Assembly (NCBI GenBank): GCA_019155205.2
Contig: JAHNZQ020000308.1
Location: forward strand, 1,375,241-1,439,240
Length of the DNA stretch: 64,000 bases
Direction: 5' to 3'
Source of the DNA: Gracilaria vermiculophylla
Lineage: Eukaryota; Rhodophyta; Florideophyceae; Gracilariales; Gracilariaceae
The translations under genes were made by a program, and so were the position numbers. The notes under the pieces are model-generated. The model searched no databases. It was not told where the DNA came from and saw nothing but the letters and a program-made list of their open reading frames with translations. Positions 43,462-54,437 of the stretch are shown piece by piece; positions within the stretch are counted from its first letter, which is position 1; every line of letters starts with the position of its first letter.

Positions 43462-45223
43462 CAGTGTGTTTCAAAATCATATCGCGCCTAAAAAACGCGC
43501 CAAAGTAGTACTGTAGTGCGCCTTTTGCAGAACATATAATGTAAAACCGTTTCATAATCATAACTCTACATCATCAACATCCATCGTTATAGATCGACGT
43601 TCACCTCTTTTTCGCTCCAAACAGCTTGAAATCATACTACTAAAAGCTTATAGAAAATTATATGTCAAAATTAGCCGACTTTGTGGCACGCAATGGCTTA
43701 TAGGACCGACGGGACGACCCACAGGAGCGATTTGAAGTTAGATGTAGCGGCGGCGGAAGCTTGATCAGCTACCTTGTTAGCCGGTTGTAGCGACAACGAC
43801 GGCTCTAGAGGATGGCTTAGAGCAGCGGCGGAGTGCTCAGCGGAAGCCGTGTCACGCCACTGACTTTAAGAAGTGCAGATGGACCTTGAACTTTATGGGC
43901 GGGGACGGAAGGAGACGGCAATCATTACCCAACGCCACTCACTCCGGGGAGTGCAGTGGTCGTTGGTCTTGGTGGGTATGATAGCTAAATGTCAAATGGC
44001 TACACATAATTGACTAAATTCGAATATGAATGATCGAGTGTAATTATCCGTGCAGAGACGAAATTGCATTGTTGGCAATTGTGGGCTGCACGTGCGGCGC
44101 AGTGCCAGCGCGATGCCATTGTAGCGCTAGCGTGGCGCTGATGTGGCGCCAGCGTGCAACAACTTTTAAAACGGTATCCAGTCACAACTCCCCGTATCCT
44201 AGAACATCCAGCAACCTGTAGAACAAAAACACTTATAAGGCGTTCACACCTTTGCATTCCTGCAGATAAACGAGTTGGAAAACGAAAACTGTGTCAAAGA
44301 ATAGTTTCATGCAAAACAGAATTACAAAAAACTTAGACCTCAATGTTATTAAATCACTAATTTGACAAATAATTAACAAAAAAATGTTCAAGTATAAAGA
44401 AATGATTAAAACATTCCGTTTAGAAAATACCCATAAGTAAAACAAACAATATATTTCTATGCAAACATGGCGCACTAGATAAATCCATGAAATACAGTTA
44501 TTTTCTTGATGAATAAATATTCAACTTGGATGTTACAAATTGTTATAAATTTTATTGACATAATCTAAGAAAACAACGCTCAAAATTCCGGACACGAAAC
44601 TCCAGAGGCTGTTCAATAATGGTCTGGGATGGCAAAGCAGAATATTGGAAAGCATATAATGCATTTATTCACACAAATATAGATTTTGCATGCTATCAAA
44701 AAGTTGTTTGTAACTATAGGCCAGCTTATAGATATTGTGTACACGGAAGAAATTTTGTTTTCCAGCGAGATAATTAACTGGTGTACAAATCTTCAGTAGT
44801 GACAGATTGGCTATAAGAAGCACGTATTACGGTCTTGCATTGGCTAGCAAGCTCTTCATACTAAATCCATTAAAAATGGATTAATGTTCTTATCAATAAC
44901 GGTTTATGGCCACAGAAGGCATTTTAGCGCAGTTTTTATTTTTGTAAAACTGTTTGAAGAATTGCTGGGACAAAAGATCTAGTTTTACAATTAATGACTA
45001 CATCACTTCAATGCCCAAACGCTGTAGTATCGTTATGAAGCAAAAGCGTAGAAAAACTACTTTCTGAGTCGCCAAAAGAGACTTAAACTTCACAAAGCTG
45101 TTATGATTTTGAAACGGTATTTGGACTTGAATGTAATTTAAATTTTGATCTTGTAGTCGTACTGTACCAAATTCACAATTTGTGTACTTCGACACCAACG
45201 TGTTATGATTTTGAAACAGACTG
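43462..45223 (+). mobile_element. Complete but decayed Tc1-type element with IR/DR ends
   Basis: It is flanked by TA on both sides. The left end CAGTGTGTTTCAAAATCATA and right end TTATGATTTTGAAACAGACTG are inverted. Each arm holds a second copy of GTTTCAAAATCATAAC about 80-100 bp inward (43549-43564 and 45100-45115). The ends match those at 8464-9201 closely, so these belong to one family. The element is 1.76 kb and contains a GC-rich block (about 43680-44170) unlike the rest, probably foreign. Confidence 0.78.
44590..45060 (+). pseudogene. Tc1-type transposase remnant
   Basis: A plus-strand frame reads NSRGCSIMVWDGKAEYWK, then FIHTNIDFACYQKVV and GRNFVFQRDN. These are the GGxxMVWGG block and the FxFQxDN motif with the second catalytic Asp of Tc1 transposases. 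Downstream WPQKAF and the tail are riddled with stops. The N-terminal half is not recognisable. Confidence 0.7.
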
Positions 45224-45225
45224 TA

Positions 45226-46681
45226 TCTCAAGCGGGCGTTGAAGTATTAATGTATTCTTTTTCAAACGGTTTTGGCCAGATGAAGCAGTTTAAGTTATAA
45301 TGTGGGGTCTAATGAAGCTTCATAGCTCTGCTATTGCTGCACAAAGAGCTATATTTTTTTAGTATAAATGAATATAAAGACCTGGATGGAAACAAGGAAT
45401 TGTTTTCACGTGTGGATGCGGTTCTTTTACTTTTAAGACGAAACCAAAGATTTTGCCTGCGTGGAGGAAAATGGAAAAGACACGTTGCCATGTGTGAATA
45501 TGGCATTGCACCACATTTTATTGAGCGTTTCCGATTTCCGGATTAACAAACTCGAATAACAGCCAGAGTTTTTGTATGATCCTAATTACAAAGCATAAAT
45601 TTATCTTAAAAAGATTTAATCTGTTTTGCACTGTAAGGACACTTTGATAGACGGATGAGTGCGCAGTACGATGCTTAATCGCAAAGGCCCCCTCAACCAT
45701 GGATCGTCGAAGCCTGCAGCTGTTCATTCTTGAAGTCTGCAACCGCACACAATACCAACGCCAAACTCCGGACTGGACTTCATGTAGGCGCTCGAACAGC
45801 TATCACCGTGTTTGAAACTTTTACGACAGCTATGACAAGTACGAAGAGATACCCTGTACATTTGGAGTACTTGGGTGCGTCAAGAACCCAGTGCTGGTGC
45901 ACAGCAAAGCAGTCTGCCTCCCCTCGTCACTGCCAACACTTGAATATGTTTGTGCATCGTGTTGATTAGGTACCATGGTGGCTGGCGGTGCTTCGGAACC
46001 CAGAAACTGTGATGAAAAATCCGTTGAAAAAGGCTGCACGCCATTGACCGAAAACAATTGCGAAAAGTTGCGCCCAACCTGTTTTTTCGACTGATTTTGG
46101 TGTGCATTGCGCACAGATTCATGCTCTCCTGTTCTGGGCCACAAGTGTGGTTCCATCTAAGAAGTTTGAAGCTCACCGCGAAACAGTCTCGATTATCAGG
46201 CGGCGAAGCCCTGTGATGGAATCAGAGAGGTCAGGCAATGCGCCCAGCACGTGACTTGCGAAATATTTTACAGAGATGTGATGCCCACCAAACTCATAGG
46301 CTTGCGCCTACATCGGTCCGAAGACCATAAACGTCTGTAGTCTTCGGATTCGGATTTGAAACTTATGGTTTTCATTTCTCGTTTACTCTTCTCCAATATC
46401 GGTATGACGCAGTCCGCGCACTCTACATTTCCCTTATCACCTAGGCCCTCGTCGTATAAATACGATCACACTACCTGCAAACCCACCGAAGGACCACCTC
46501 AGCATTGAAGCATGGCGCCCTTCAATAATTTGAGTGTGATGTGTGGAGGCTTCCAGGAATTCTTCTGGTCGATTGCCTTGGGCAAGACGATCATCGTAGC
46601 TATTGTTCCAAGCTCGTGCACTCACGTTTTTGAGGGACTTCAGAGACGTAGCCAGTCGCGATGTTCTGCCCATGCAGCTGA
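45226..46681. other. Intergenic region
   Basis: No supported gene. ORFs of 60-108 codons on both strands (for example around 45.8-46.2 kb) carry no domain. It contains the 3' flank of the minus-strand C2H2 gene. Confidence 0.5.
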
Positions 46682-47308
46682 TTAGAGCCTGTCCGAAGTT
46701 GCCGTAGTTTTATGGGCCTTGTTTGTATGACGCGTGAGCTCACGGCGTGCAGTGAAAGACGCACCGCATGCAATGCACTTGAAAGGCCTTGATGCTCGAG
46801 TCATTGCGCGTCCAGGCGCGCCAGTGCTTCCCACCCATGAATGTGACCTCTCCAGGTGCGTCTTTCGCGCTGACGATGACCTGAATTCTTGTCGACATTC
46901 CGGCACAAGGCATAAGTATCGTTCTCCATGATGAATGGATCTCACATGTTTTGAAAGACTCGCCTTTGTGGCGTAGAACTTGCGGCATATCTGACACTGT
47001 AACGATGATCGTGAGTTAAGATCAGACGAGGCAGACTGTGATTCATTCAAAGCGGCGGTAACCATGCTCGTCTCCGATGATTTGAAACTCTGTGACTGGT
47101 TACCGCGACGGCGAGTGTCATGTGAAGACTGCTGCACTTGCGAGTTGGAAGATTTGGTTTGGTTCGGAGTTGAAGACGATCCAGTAAGGTCTCGAATGTC
47201 GCCGTCCTCGCTCAGGGAGGGTGAGACCACCTGTCCCACAAAACACCTATGGATTTCTTTCTCTCTCACACTTCTGAGGTGAACGTTGCAATACGGGCAG
47301 CGAGACAT
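46682..47308 (-). CDS. C2H2 zinc-finger protein with N-terminal CCHC finger (copy B)
   Basis: A 208-residue protein from ATG 47308; the open frame extends upstream only by non-ATG codons. The N-terminus has C4-x2-C7-x12-H20-x-C22 (CPYCNVHLRSVREKEIHRC). A Ser/Thr/Gln-rich linker follows, then three C2H2 fingers: LQCQICRKFY...HVRSIH (103-126), YLCLVPECRQEF...HLERSH with C-x4-C spacing (131-156), and FKCIACGASF...HTNKAH (176-199). Finger order, the C-x4-C middle finger and the N-terminal CCHC spacing are the same as in the 38.8-39.6 kb protein, so the two are probably paralogs about 7 kb apart. It is likely a nuclear nucleic-acid-binding protein; target unknown. Confidence 0.85.
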   Translation of the reverse strand: MSRCPYCNVHLRSVREKEIHRCFVGQVVSPSLSEDGDIRDLTGSSSTPNQTKSSNSQVQQSSHDTRRRGNQSQSFKSSETSMVTAALNESQSASSDLNSRSSLQCQICRKFYATKASLSKHVRSIHHGERYLCLVPECRQEFRSSSARKTHLERSHSWVGSTGAPGRAMTRASRPFKCIACGASFTARRELTRHTNKAHKTTATSDRL

Positions 47309-49518
47309 GATGTAGCGCGGTGAAGTAAGACAAGTTAACCGATAAGAATGTTCGATGATCGTAAGGTCACAGTACAAGAGGTAATGGCGTCATGAGAAGG
47401 TAGAACAGACGGTGGCGGAGTGTGGCTTTCATAGGTTCAAAAACGATGGCACGATCTTTTGGCCCTTCATGTCTTAACTGTCTCGCACGAAATGTAAAAG
47501 GGGGCGGGGCGTAAAAGGCCGAATATCAACAAGGCGTGCAGGTTACCGAAGCGAGTGGGGTAAGAAGCGACAGTAGCGTTGACGATACACTGATGCGCTT
47601 CTCCGGAGACAGCCACGACAAAAAGCGATAGTTTATTCTCTGGCCGAGCGCCGCCCTTCCTGTTCACGTTTGTCACGTATGTGGGCACAGGTACGGTAGC
47701 CCTTTGTAAGGAGGGCGGGGGGGGGGGGGGGGGGGGGGTCTGGGGAGTTGCGAGCACAACGAGTCACAACCGTTTCCTTCGTGCGCGCTGTCATGCGGTC
47801 GAAGACATACAAGTTACAGTCGCAATATACACCGTGCGCAAGCACGCGGAATGAAGGAGACACTTGTTCTTCCCCAAATAATTTACATTCATGTGAAGCT
47901 TCCACGAATCACCGCACCAGCCGCAAACACATGAATATCTATCTTTCATCAACCCTGACATCTTCCTCAAAATAGAAAGCTCGAATCCAGCTGGCGACTA
48001 CGCCCTCGTCCATGCCACTGCCTTCTCCGCGCCCCGTCTCGAGATTTATTGTACCATAATGGAAGAGCTTGCTGATCACTGCAACCACTTTTTTTTGCCC
48101 TTGCGTGCTCTGCCAGATTTTGGTCATAGACGGACGCATTCCTACGTACTGTACTAAAGCAAACGTGAAAGCAAACAGGTGAATGCGCTGTGGACGCCGC
48201 TGGCCGATATGCGTGGCGTGTTTTTGTGTCTCGAGAGGCGAGTGCTCCGCATTAACATCTCGTTCCTTGCGTTGAAGGGAGTTTAGTCGAGAACAAATGT
48301 TTGTTTAGCACTTCATGTGCTATGGTAGTGACTTTGACTCTCATGATTTCTCCATCTGAGACAAACGCGAAGAACAGCTCGAAATGAGTTCATATCGTAT
48401 AGGAACGTGCACCTAAAACTGCACTCGTTTCCTGCCGAACGATCAATATGTCCCCTTCTCTCGCTAGCTGTTTCCCCAGCGTAATGCGCATCGGTACATG
48501 ATCGGGGATATTATCAAAACGTGATAGCTGGCCGTCGAAGATTTTGGATGCTCCCGCACATCATGTGGTGAAAGGGGCATTTCTTAGAGAGATGTGAATC
48601 TGTATTTTGGTGTCATTAAACCGATGTGTCTAAAAATAGCAAGAAAGACTTTTTTCTTTTATTCTGGAGAAGAGACTTGTACCAATTGGACGTCATGGCC
48701 CACGAATTGGAAATGGGAGACCACCAAACGTCTTGTTTACCTGAACAACTGGTTTAAATCAAAGCCATATCTTTGTGTTTGATCTTGTCAACGCCGAGAT
48801 AAAGTGTGGAGTGATCCTGTGCAGAGCACAGTGTCTATCTTCCTCAGTACTTACCTTCATAGTAAAACCTGTCTCAACTCGTCCGTGATTCTGCCTCGTA
48901 GTTGGAAGAGGCCAGACAAGCTGTCTGATGAGAATTTTAGAGCTAGATTCAAGTATGATTTCCGTCACAGTGCTTGCAGTGAATGATTTGCCCATTCTTT
49001 CTAAGGCTGCGCAAATAATCTAAGGAATAACGAGACAAAAAGAAGGGCAAATTCCATTGGATAACAAGAAATCCCTCTGGTATTTGAACTGATTCAGTTC
49101 GTTTCATACTGAGGGAGCACGTGGGATCACAGTCTCTGTTGCACACGGACACATGATTTGCGACAGTTTTGCACACGGAGGAACCATCCCATCGAGTGCC
49201 TCCATCAAAGTCTTTGTACGAGGGTAATTTTATGAATTTACATTGTTAGCTATTTCGAAGTATTAAGCAGCGGTAGACAGAGTGAACTTGATATACTTCC
49301 ACAGCCGTCTTGAACCTGTGAACTGTAGTTGTTCCGAGTCGACGATGAACGACGTGCAGCTGCGTGGCACCAACCGCACATACCGACGTAGCCACGTAAG
49401 ACACGTGGCTTTACCCGCAACAAAGTACGATCACTTTGAGACTCAACAATTGGCTGTTTCTGGCGAATCAGTGGGAAAATAAGGTGTGAGCCCGTCCAGC
49501 AGGGCAAGCAAATGCAAG
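47309..49518. other. Intergenic region with short poly-G tract
   Basis: No supported gene. It includes a 22-G run, and the region is otherwise mixed in composition. ORFs near 48.6-49.2 kb have no domain. Confidence 0.5.
47717..47738 (+). repeat. 22-bp poly-G tract
   Basis: The third poly-G tract in the window, about 410 bp upstream of the minus-strand C2H2 start. It is again poly-C on the strand of the neighbouring gene but farther away than the other two. Confidence 0.85.
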
Positions 49519-52235
49519 TCAGTGCTTCGGCGCCAACGCGCAGAAGCGCGACATGAACTCGACACCGGATCCAATCGCTCCGAGCAAAGCACCCGTTCTT
49601 CCGCATCGTCCCATGAACCGCACGGCACTCAATAGCGCATGAGCTGTGACGGTCTCTACCGTTTCCGTGTAACAACTTGTCACGAACCCGTTCACGACTA
49701 TATTTCCACCCTCAGTGTGCGGGTTAAATAGACCGCGTTCAATCACCCGTTCTTTCTTCCAGATTCTCGTATACCCGTTCGTAGTGCGCAGCATGTCCCC
49801 AACACCTACTTCTCTGGCACGCTTGAGGCCGTGTTGCACATATATCATGTGTCCACCGGTAACGGTAAGACTGTTGTTTCCAGCGTAAAATCGGACAAAT
49901 TCGGCCCTCACCCATCCGAGTTTGTGGGTAAACAATACAATCGGTTCCATTCCAGTGTCCGAAAGAATCATGTCCCCGATCTGCAGCTCATCCATCTTCG
50001 TTATACCGTTTTCTGTCTTCACGGTGGCTGAGGCAGGGAAACACGTGCTGCTTCCATCCAATATATCATCATCTCGATCGTCTCCACCATTGCTGTTGTT
50101 CGAACCATCTATTCCCTGCGAAGAGGAAGGAGAAGCGGTTAGTGAAACTGATGGAGATGGCACGATAGTTGTTGCAGTATTCGAAGGTTGCATTGATGAA
50201 ATAGATTGGGAGTTACTGGCAATCGGAGTCATCATATCCGCTGATAGTGTCACTGATACAGAGGGGCTCATATTCATTGTCGCACTCGGTGAGGATTTTT
50301 GAGAGATCACTGGAGTCGTAGATGCAGAAACTGCAGGAGAACGGCTGGGAGATATGCTCAATGACGGGGTTGCACTCGACAGCACGGCTGTAAAAGTTGA
50401 AAACGCTGATGATACTGCACTTATAGAAGGACTGGGTACAATTTCCAAACTTATAGAAGCAGTAGGAGATGTCGCAACTGAGGTGGTCGGAGAAACTATA
50501 GAGATTGGTGAAAAGTTGGGCGGAACAGTTGCACTCGATGAAGGTGTGAAGATCTCCGTCGGCGCTTGAGACGTCGAAGACGATGAGGCATATGCAGTCG
50601 GCGATGGCCATGCTGTATTTGATGATGATGGCGTCATGGCAGACGATACAGTCTGGGATGCAGAAATGGATGGCCTCACACTCTGTGAGGTTGTCACGGA
50701 GGGATTCACTGCCACAGATAAACTCTCTGATGGAAATACAGTCTGCGAAGGAGATAAACTGGGCAAAATTGGAACCGAACTGCTTGGCGGAGAAGGTGAT
50801 ATATCGAAAGCACTCGAAGTGGCAGAGGCCAAAGCTGATACAGTTGGGACCAGGCTCAAACTTGCAGATGAGGAAATTTTCACACTCGCTGATGCAGAGG
50901 GTGTAGGTACCGCACTAAGGGAAATGCTGATTGGAACGAATGCCGATGGACTTACAGTTGAAGACGGGCTCATGGACGCGGACAGAGAAGGTCCTTCACT
51001 TTCTGATGCGGATGGAGTCGGAGCCATACTCATTGATGCACTTGGTGAGGTGGATGCAGTGGCTGATGCTCTCAAAATTTGAGACTCACTGGCTGAGGAT
51101 GATGGCGATGGCGCTACACTGCCTGATGCTGACATAGATGGCGAAACCTCCGGAATTCGGCTTGCTGTCGGACTCACAGAAGCACTCGTAGAGGGTGTGG
51201 TACTCGCTGAGGCTATGATTGAAACAGATGGAGAATTCGATGTACTTACTGATGGCAGAATGCTCACTGATGGAGTGACTGAAGGTGTCGGAGTCTTTGT
51301 GGGCTGTAATGAAACAGATGAAGTTGTCGAAGGAGACGCCGATGATGTTGGAGTTGGCAACAGAGATGAAGATAGTGATGGCGATGGAGATGGGCTGGGT
51401 GGTATCATAGATTTTGATGGAGTAATTGAAGGCTATGTATTAGGAGAAAGGAAAGAGTTAGACATTCCGACGAGGACAGCTTATGAACAATTTCAGTTGG
51501 TTGATAAAGACTTACCGTTACTGAAGGAGAATCGGATGGTCTGGGAGAATTCTTAATGATGCTCTCAACATCAGACTCCACTCGATAAATACAGGTGGTT
51601 CCATCTCGTACAACAACCATGTATCGAATGTTTCCAATAAGTGGTAGAGTGATGACAACTGGCTCACCTTGTACAATTTTTTTCACGACACGCATTTGCA
51701 CTAGCTTGGATTCATCGAAAAAAACGTAAGTCTCAGCTGTGCTGAACCAACCCTGTCCACAAACTCGAACAGAATCTCTGACAGAGACATAATACCTCGC
51801 GCCACTGAGTTGTTGTTTGACGCTTTCAAACAATACAGACTTATCAATACTTTTGTCGATTTCTTTCTGGAAACTTGCAAGGAGCTCGTCGCGAAGAAGA
51901 TTGGACTGCACGAGACGTTGCTCTCCACTATCTGTGCAATTGATCGGATTCAAAGTATCCGATTCAGAAATTTTCATATCGGTATGACGAAGGAGAAGTT
52001 CTGGGCCTTCTTGGACCGGAGTGCCAGTGTACTGAATTCTGTGCGGGCACGACGGCACTGAACCGTGTCGATACTGAACCATAAGTTCATAGCTAGCGGT
52101 GAACTCTGATGGTGTAAATGCTCGAACGGAAAAGTTGTTCAGTTTTGGAGAGAAATGAAACTTTGGGGCGTTTGGAGCTGCATGAACCGCGGTGAGAAGC
52201 AGACAGCAGAAAAACAAAAGAAAAGAAAACACCAT
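49519..52235 (-). CDS. Secreted Ser/Pro-rich protein with C-terminal hedgehog-type Hint domain
   Basis: Two exons (52235-51516 and 51432-49519) joined in phase 0 give 877 residues. Residues 1-20 form a signal peptide (MVFSFLLFFCCLLLTAVHAA). Residues 21-235 are an unrecognised ectodomain with several Cys. About 240-700 is a long Ser/Pro/Thr-rich stalk of SxSxS and SPSxS repeats, likely heavily glycosylated or wall-associated. Residues 704-877 are a Hint domain: start CFPASATVKTENG, then MDELQIGDMIL, the block-B LTVTGGHMIYV (T-x-x-H, 765-768) and NGFVTSCYTE near 827. These are the residues used by hedgehog Hog domains for N-S acyl shift, so self-cleavage before Cys704 is plausible but untested. 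Hint/Hog modules are known outside animals, including in red algae. It diverges from the Cys-repeat gene at 54.4 kb. Confidence 0.88.
51433..51515 (-). other. 83-bp GT-AG intron in the Hint gene
   Basis: On the minus strand the donor is ACG|GTAAGT, the acceptor ACATAG|CCT, with CTAAC/CTAAT branch-like motifs inside. Removing 51515-51433 joins two long frames in phase without a stop (…DSPSVT to PSITPSKS…). It is the only intron I could support in the window. Confidence 0.88.
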
Positions 52236-54437
52236 TGATATCGTTTGAAGTGGGCCACGATGCAAATGGAGTACAAGTTCCAACGAAAGAGTATGTTCCA
52301 ACGCAAGAATATGTTATGATAGAAGAATGCTTGGGTGAGAAAGATGTTGTTTATATCGTGAAGCGATGTGAGGTTGGAAAGGGGATATGTTGGTGGGGAA
52401 CGTTTAAGTAGTAGATGCACAGACACACCGTTCTCCTGCACAGGACTGACAGCTGATAGGTGTGAGCTGATGCAGTTGTGTGGCTGAAGAGACTGTAACT
52501 ACGCGATGCGGTGTGTGTGGTGTGACCGGCCCACGTTACCAGGGTTACTACAAAAGGAGTTGTGCGTGCTTTACAAAGAGAATCAGCACGCTACGGAGTA
52601 CGACGGAGCGGTTGTGAATTGAGCAGTTGAATTTTTGGACGCTATGGTTGCGCTTGGGCGGGTGCGAGCGCATGCGCTCCGACGGCAAGTTTGAAATTGG
52701 TATTTTTGAAAAAAGAACTAGGCTTGATTTGCTGCTCTTCCGCGCTAAGTCAGGGATACCAAGCCGCAAGTACATTGCTCCTTCATAAAGCAACGTGACG
52801 TAGCGAAGTGAGCAAGTGCTTAATGGAATTGATGCGAGGTGGGCAGCTGTGATGATCATGAAGACCATAAGTACTAGTGCAAGCCTCTTGTCCGTTATTC
52901 TCTAAACCGCAAGATTGTGCGCGTAGTGTGGGATGCGCTTGTTGATGGAACATTCTGCTTTTGCAAGTTCATGGGAGATGCGGGGCTGAGTTGTGAGATC
53001 AAGCAAGCACCAAAAGTGAGCGCCCTAACACATGGCTGGATGTTTCTCGAGAAGCATCTGATACCAACCAATTTCGACCCGCTGCATAGTGATTCAGCAG
53101 CTCTACTGAAAGGGTCCAACGGTGACCATTGTTGCATGTAGAAATCCTGATGCTGTCCAATCGGCATGGGTTCAGTGATTGTGTGCCCGTCTGGCCGTGC
53201 GAGGTGTAGTGCGCCGACTAACCCACTCGCCGGGCACTCGTGAAGAAATTGATGGCCGAGAAACGCTCTTGTGTCAGACACAGCTGCAGGAGCGAGAAAA
53301 GCTGAGGAGAAGCGCTCCAGTTCCCATCTACGAAGGGTAGACTATCTGAAGGAACAAAGCGAAAAGGAATGATGAGACGTAGTACACACGTGGAATACCG
53401 TACAACGTGTGTAATGTGGAAGGGGTCTGTCCCGCCAGAGAAGGGTGCTCTTTCATTCTATTCGAAACGTTGACGGCGCGAATTCAACGGCTTCGACGCC
53501 CGGCGCACTCCCCCGCGCAATCGCAGCCTCCGACCCCCTCATTTCACAGTGACGCATTCCTCTGAAAGGCAATTCTAGCGTGGGAGGCTTTTAAAACTTA
53601 GCAGCCGGTTCTGGGGCCGACGAGCGCCAAGCCCTTCGCAATCGCGAATCTCCCTCGGCCTGGCGATCAATGGCCGAAAGCCCAGGAACTGGCCGTTTAA
53701 GGCTTGATTTTCAAACGGCAACGGAGTGGAATCTGAGTGTAGAAGATGTGTGGAATGCAGTTCTGCGCTCTCGATCCAGCCCTCCCATACTAGCAAGAAA
53801 TAAGCATGAAACGGAAAAATTCGTACATTCTTGACGAATTACATTGGCGCGTTGTCTGCGCACCGCGCTGGCGCGCCCTAAATCTGGGAAAATCGCGGTC
53901 AGCCCAGGGCGAAACGCTGGCGTGAAAAGGCGCTTGGTAAAAAAAAGGGTGAGGCACGTATCCGGGGTGAGAACCGCACAGCGCGTGCGTGGCACGCAGC
54001 GGACACGCATACGGAAACGCGGTAAACGACGCCGGCGGGCGAAGCGTCGTCAAACACGTTTGGGGCACTCTTCTTTCTTACGCGCGCCACGTTTAAGGGC
54101 ATCGCTTCAAACACATCATCAAAATCAAACTGCTGATCGTTTAACACATGGCTTCCTCCCGAGCCCGTGAGGCCCGCAGCAAACCGCTGCTTACTCCCGC
54201 TGAATCAGCCCCGGGGTGACAGCCTTTGATTTTACAAGCCCTGAACACAACCTTTAGCTTCTATTCGCAGGCAAGGCCTTCTCCGCTCACATCTTCCCCG
54301 CGTCCAGCGCTTGAGTTGCATCCGCCCCGCTACATTTCTTGAGTTCCGCCTCATACTTATTTGCCCTGCAACTGTGATTTGCGTACGCTGTCTACGCCAG
54401 CTTATATTCACGTCCACCTCTCCGGCCGTATTGCAAC
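52236..54437. other. Divergent intergenic region between two secreted-protein genes
   Basis: It separates the Hint gene (-) from the Cys-repeat gene (+) and should contain both promoters. ORFs around 52.9-53.3 kb and 53.8-54.2 kb lack domains; the latter is Arg-rich through composition. No RNA gene seen. Confidence 0.55.

Noticed and set aside
50354..51556. Plus-strand ORFs (up to 148 codons) with DADxxG-type repeats
   Set aside because: Antisense shadows of the Ser/Pro repeat stalk of the minus-strand Hint gene.
52895..53281. 128-codon minus-strand ORF upstream of the Hint gene
   Set aside because: It lacks an ATG at its 5' end and any domain; lies in the divergent promoter region.
53844..54170. 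Arg-rich 108-codon plus-strand ORF resembling a basic peptide
   Set aside because: The basic composition follows from GC-rich codons; the same region is open in the other strand and no domain is seen.
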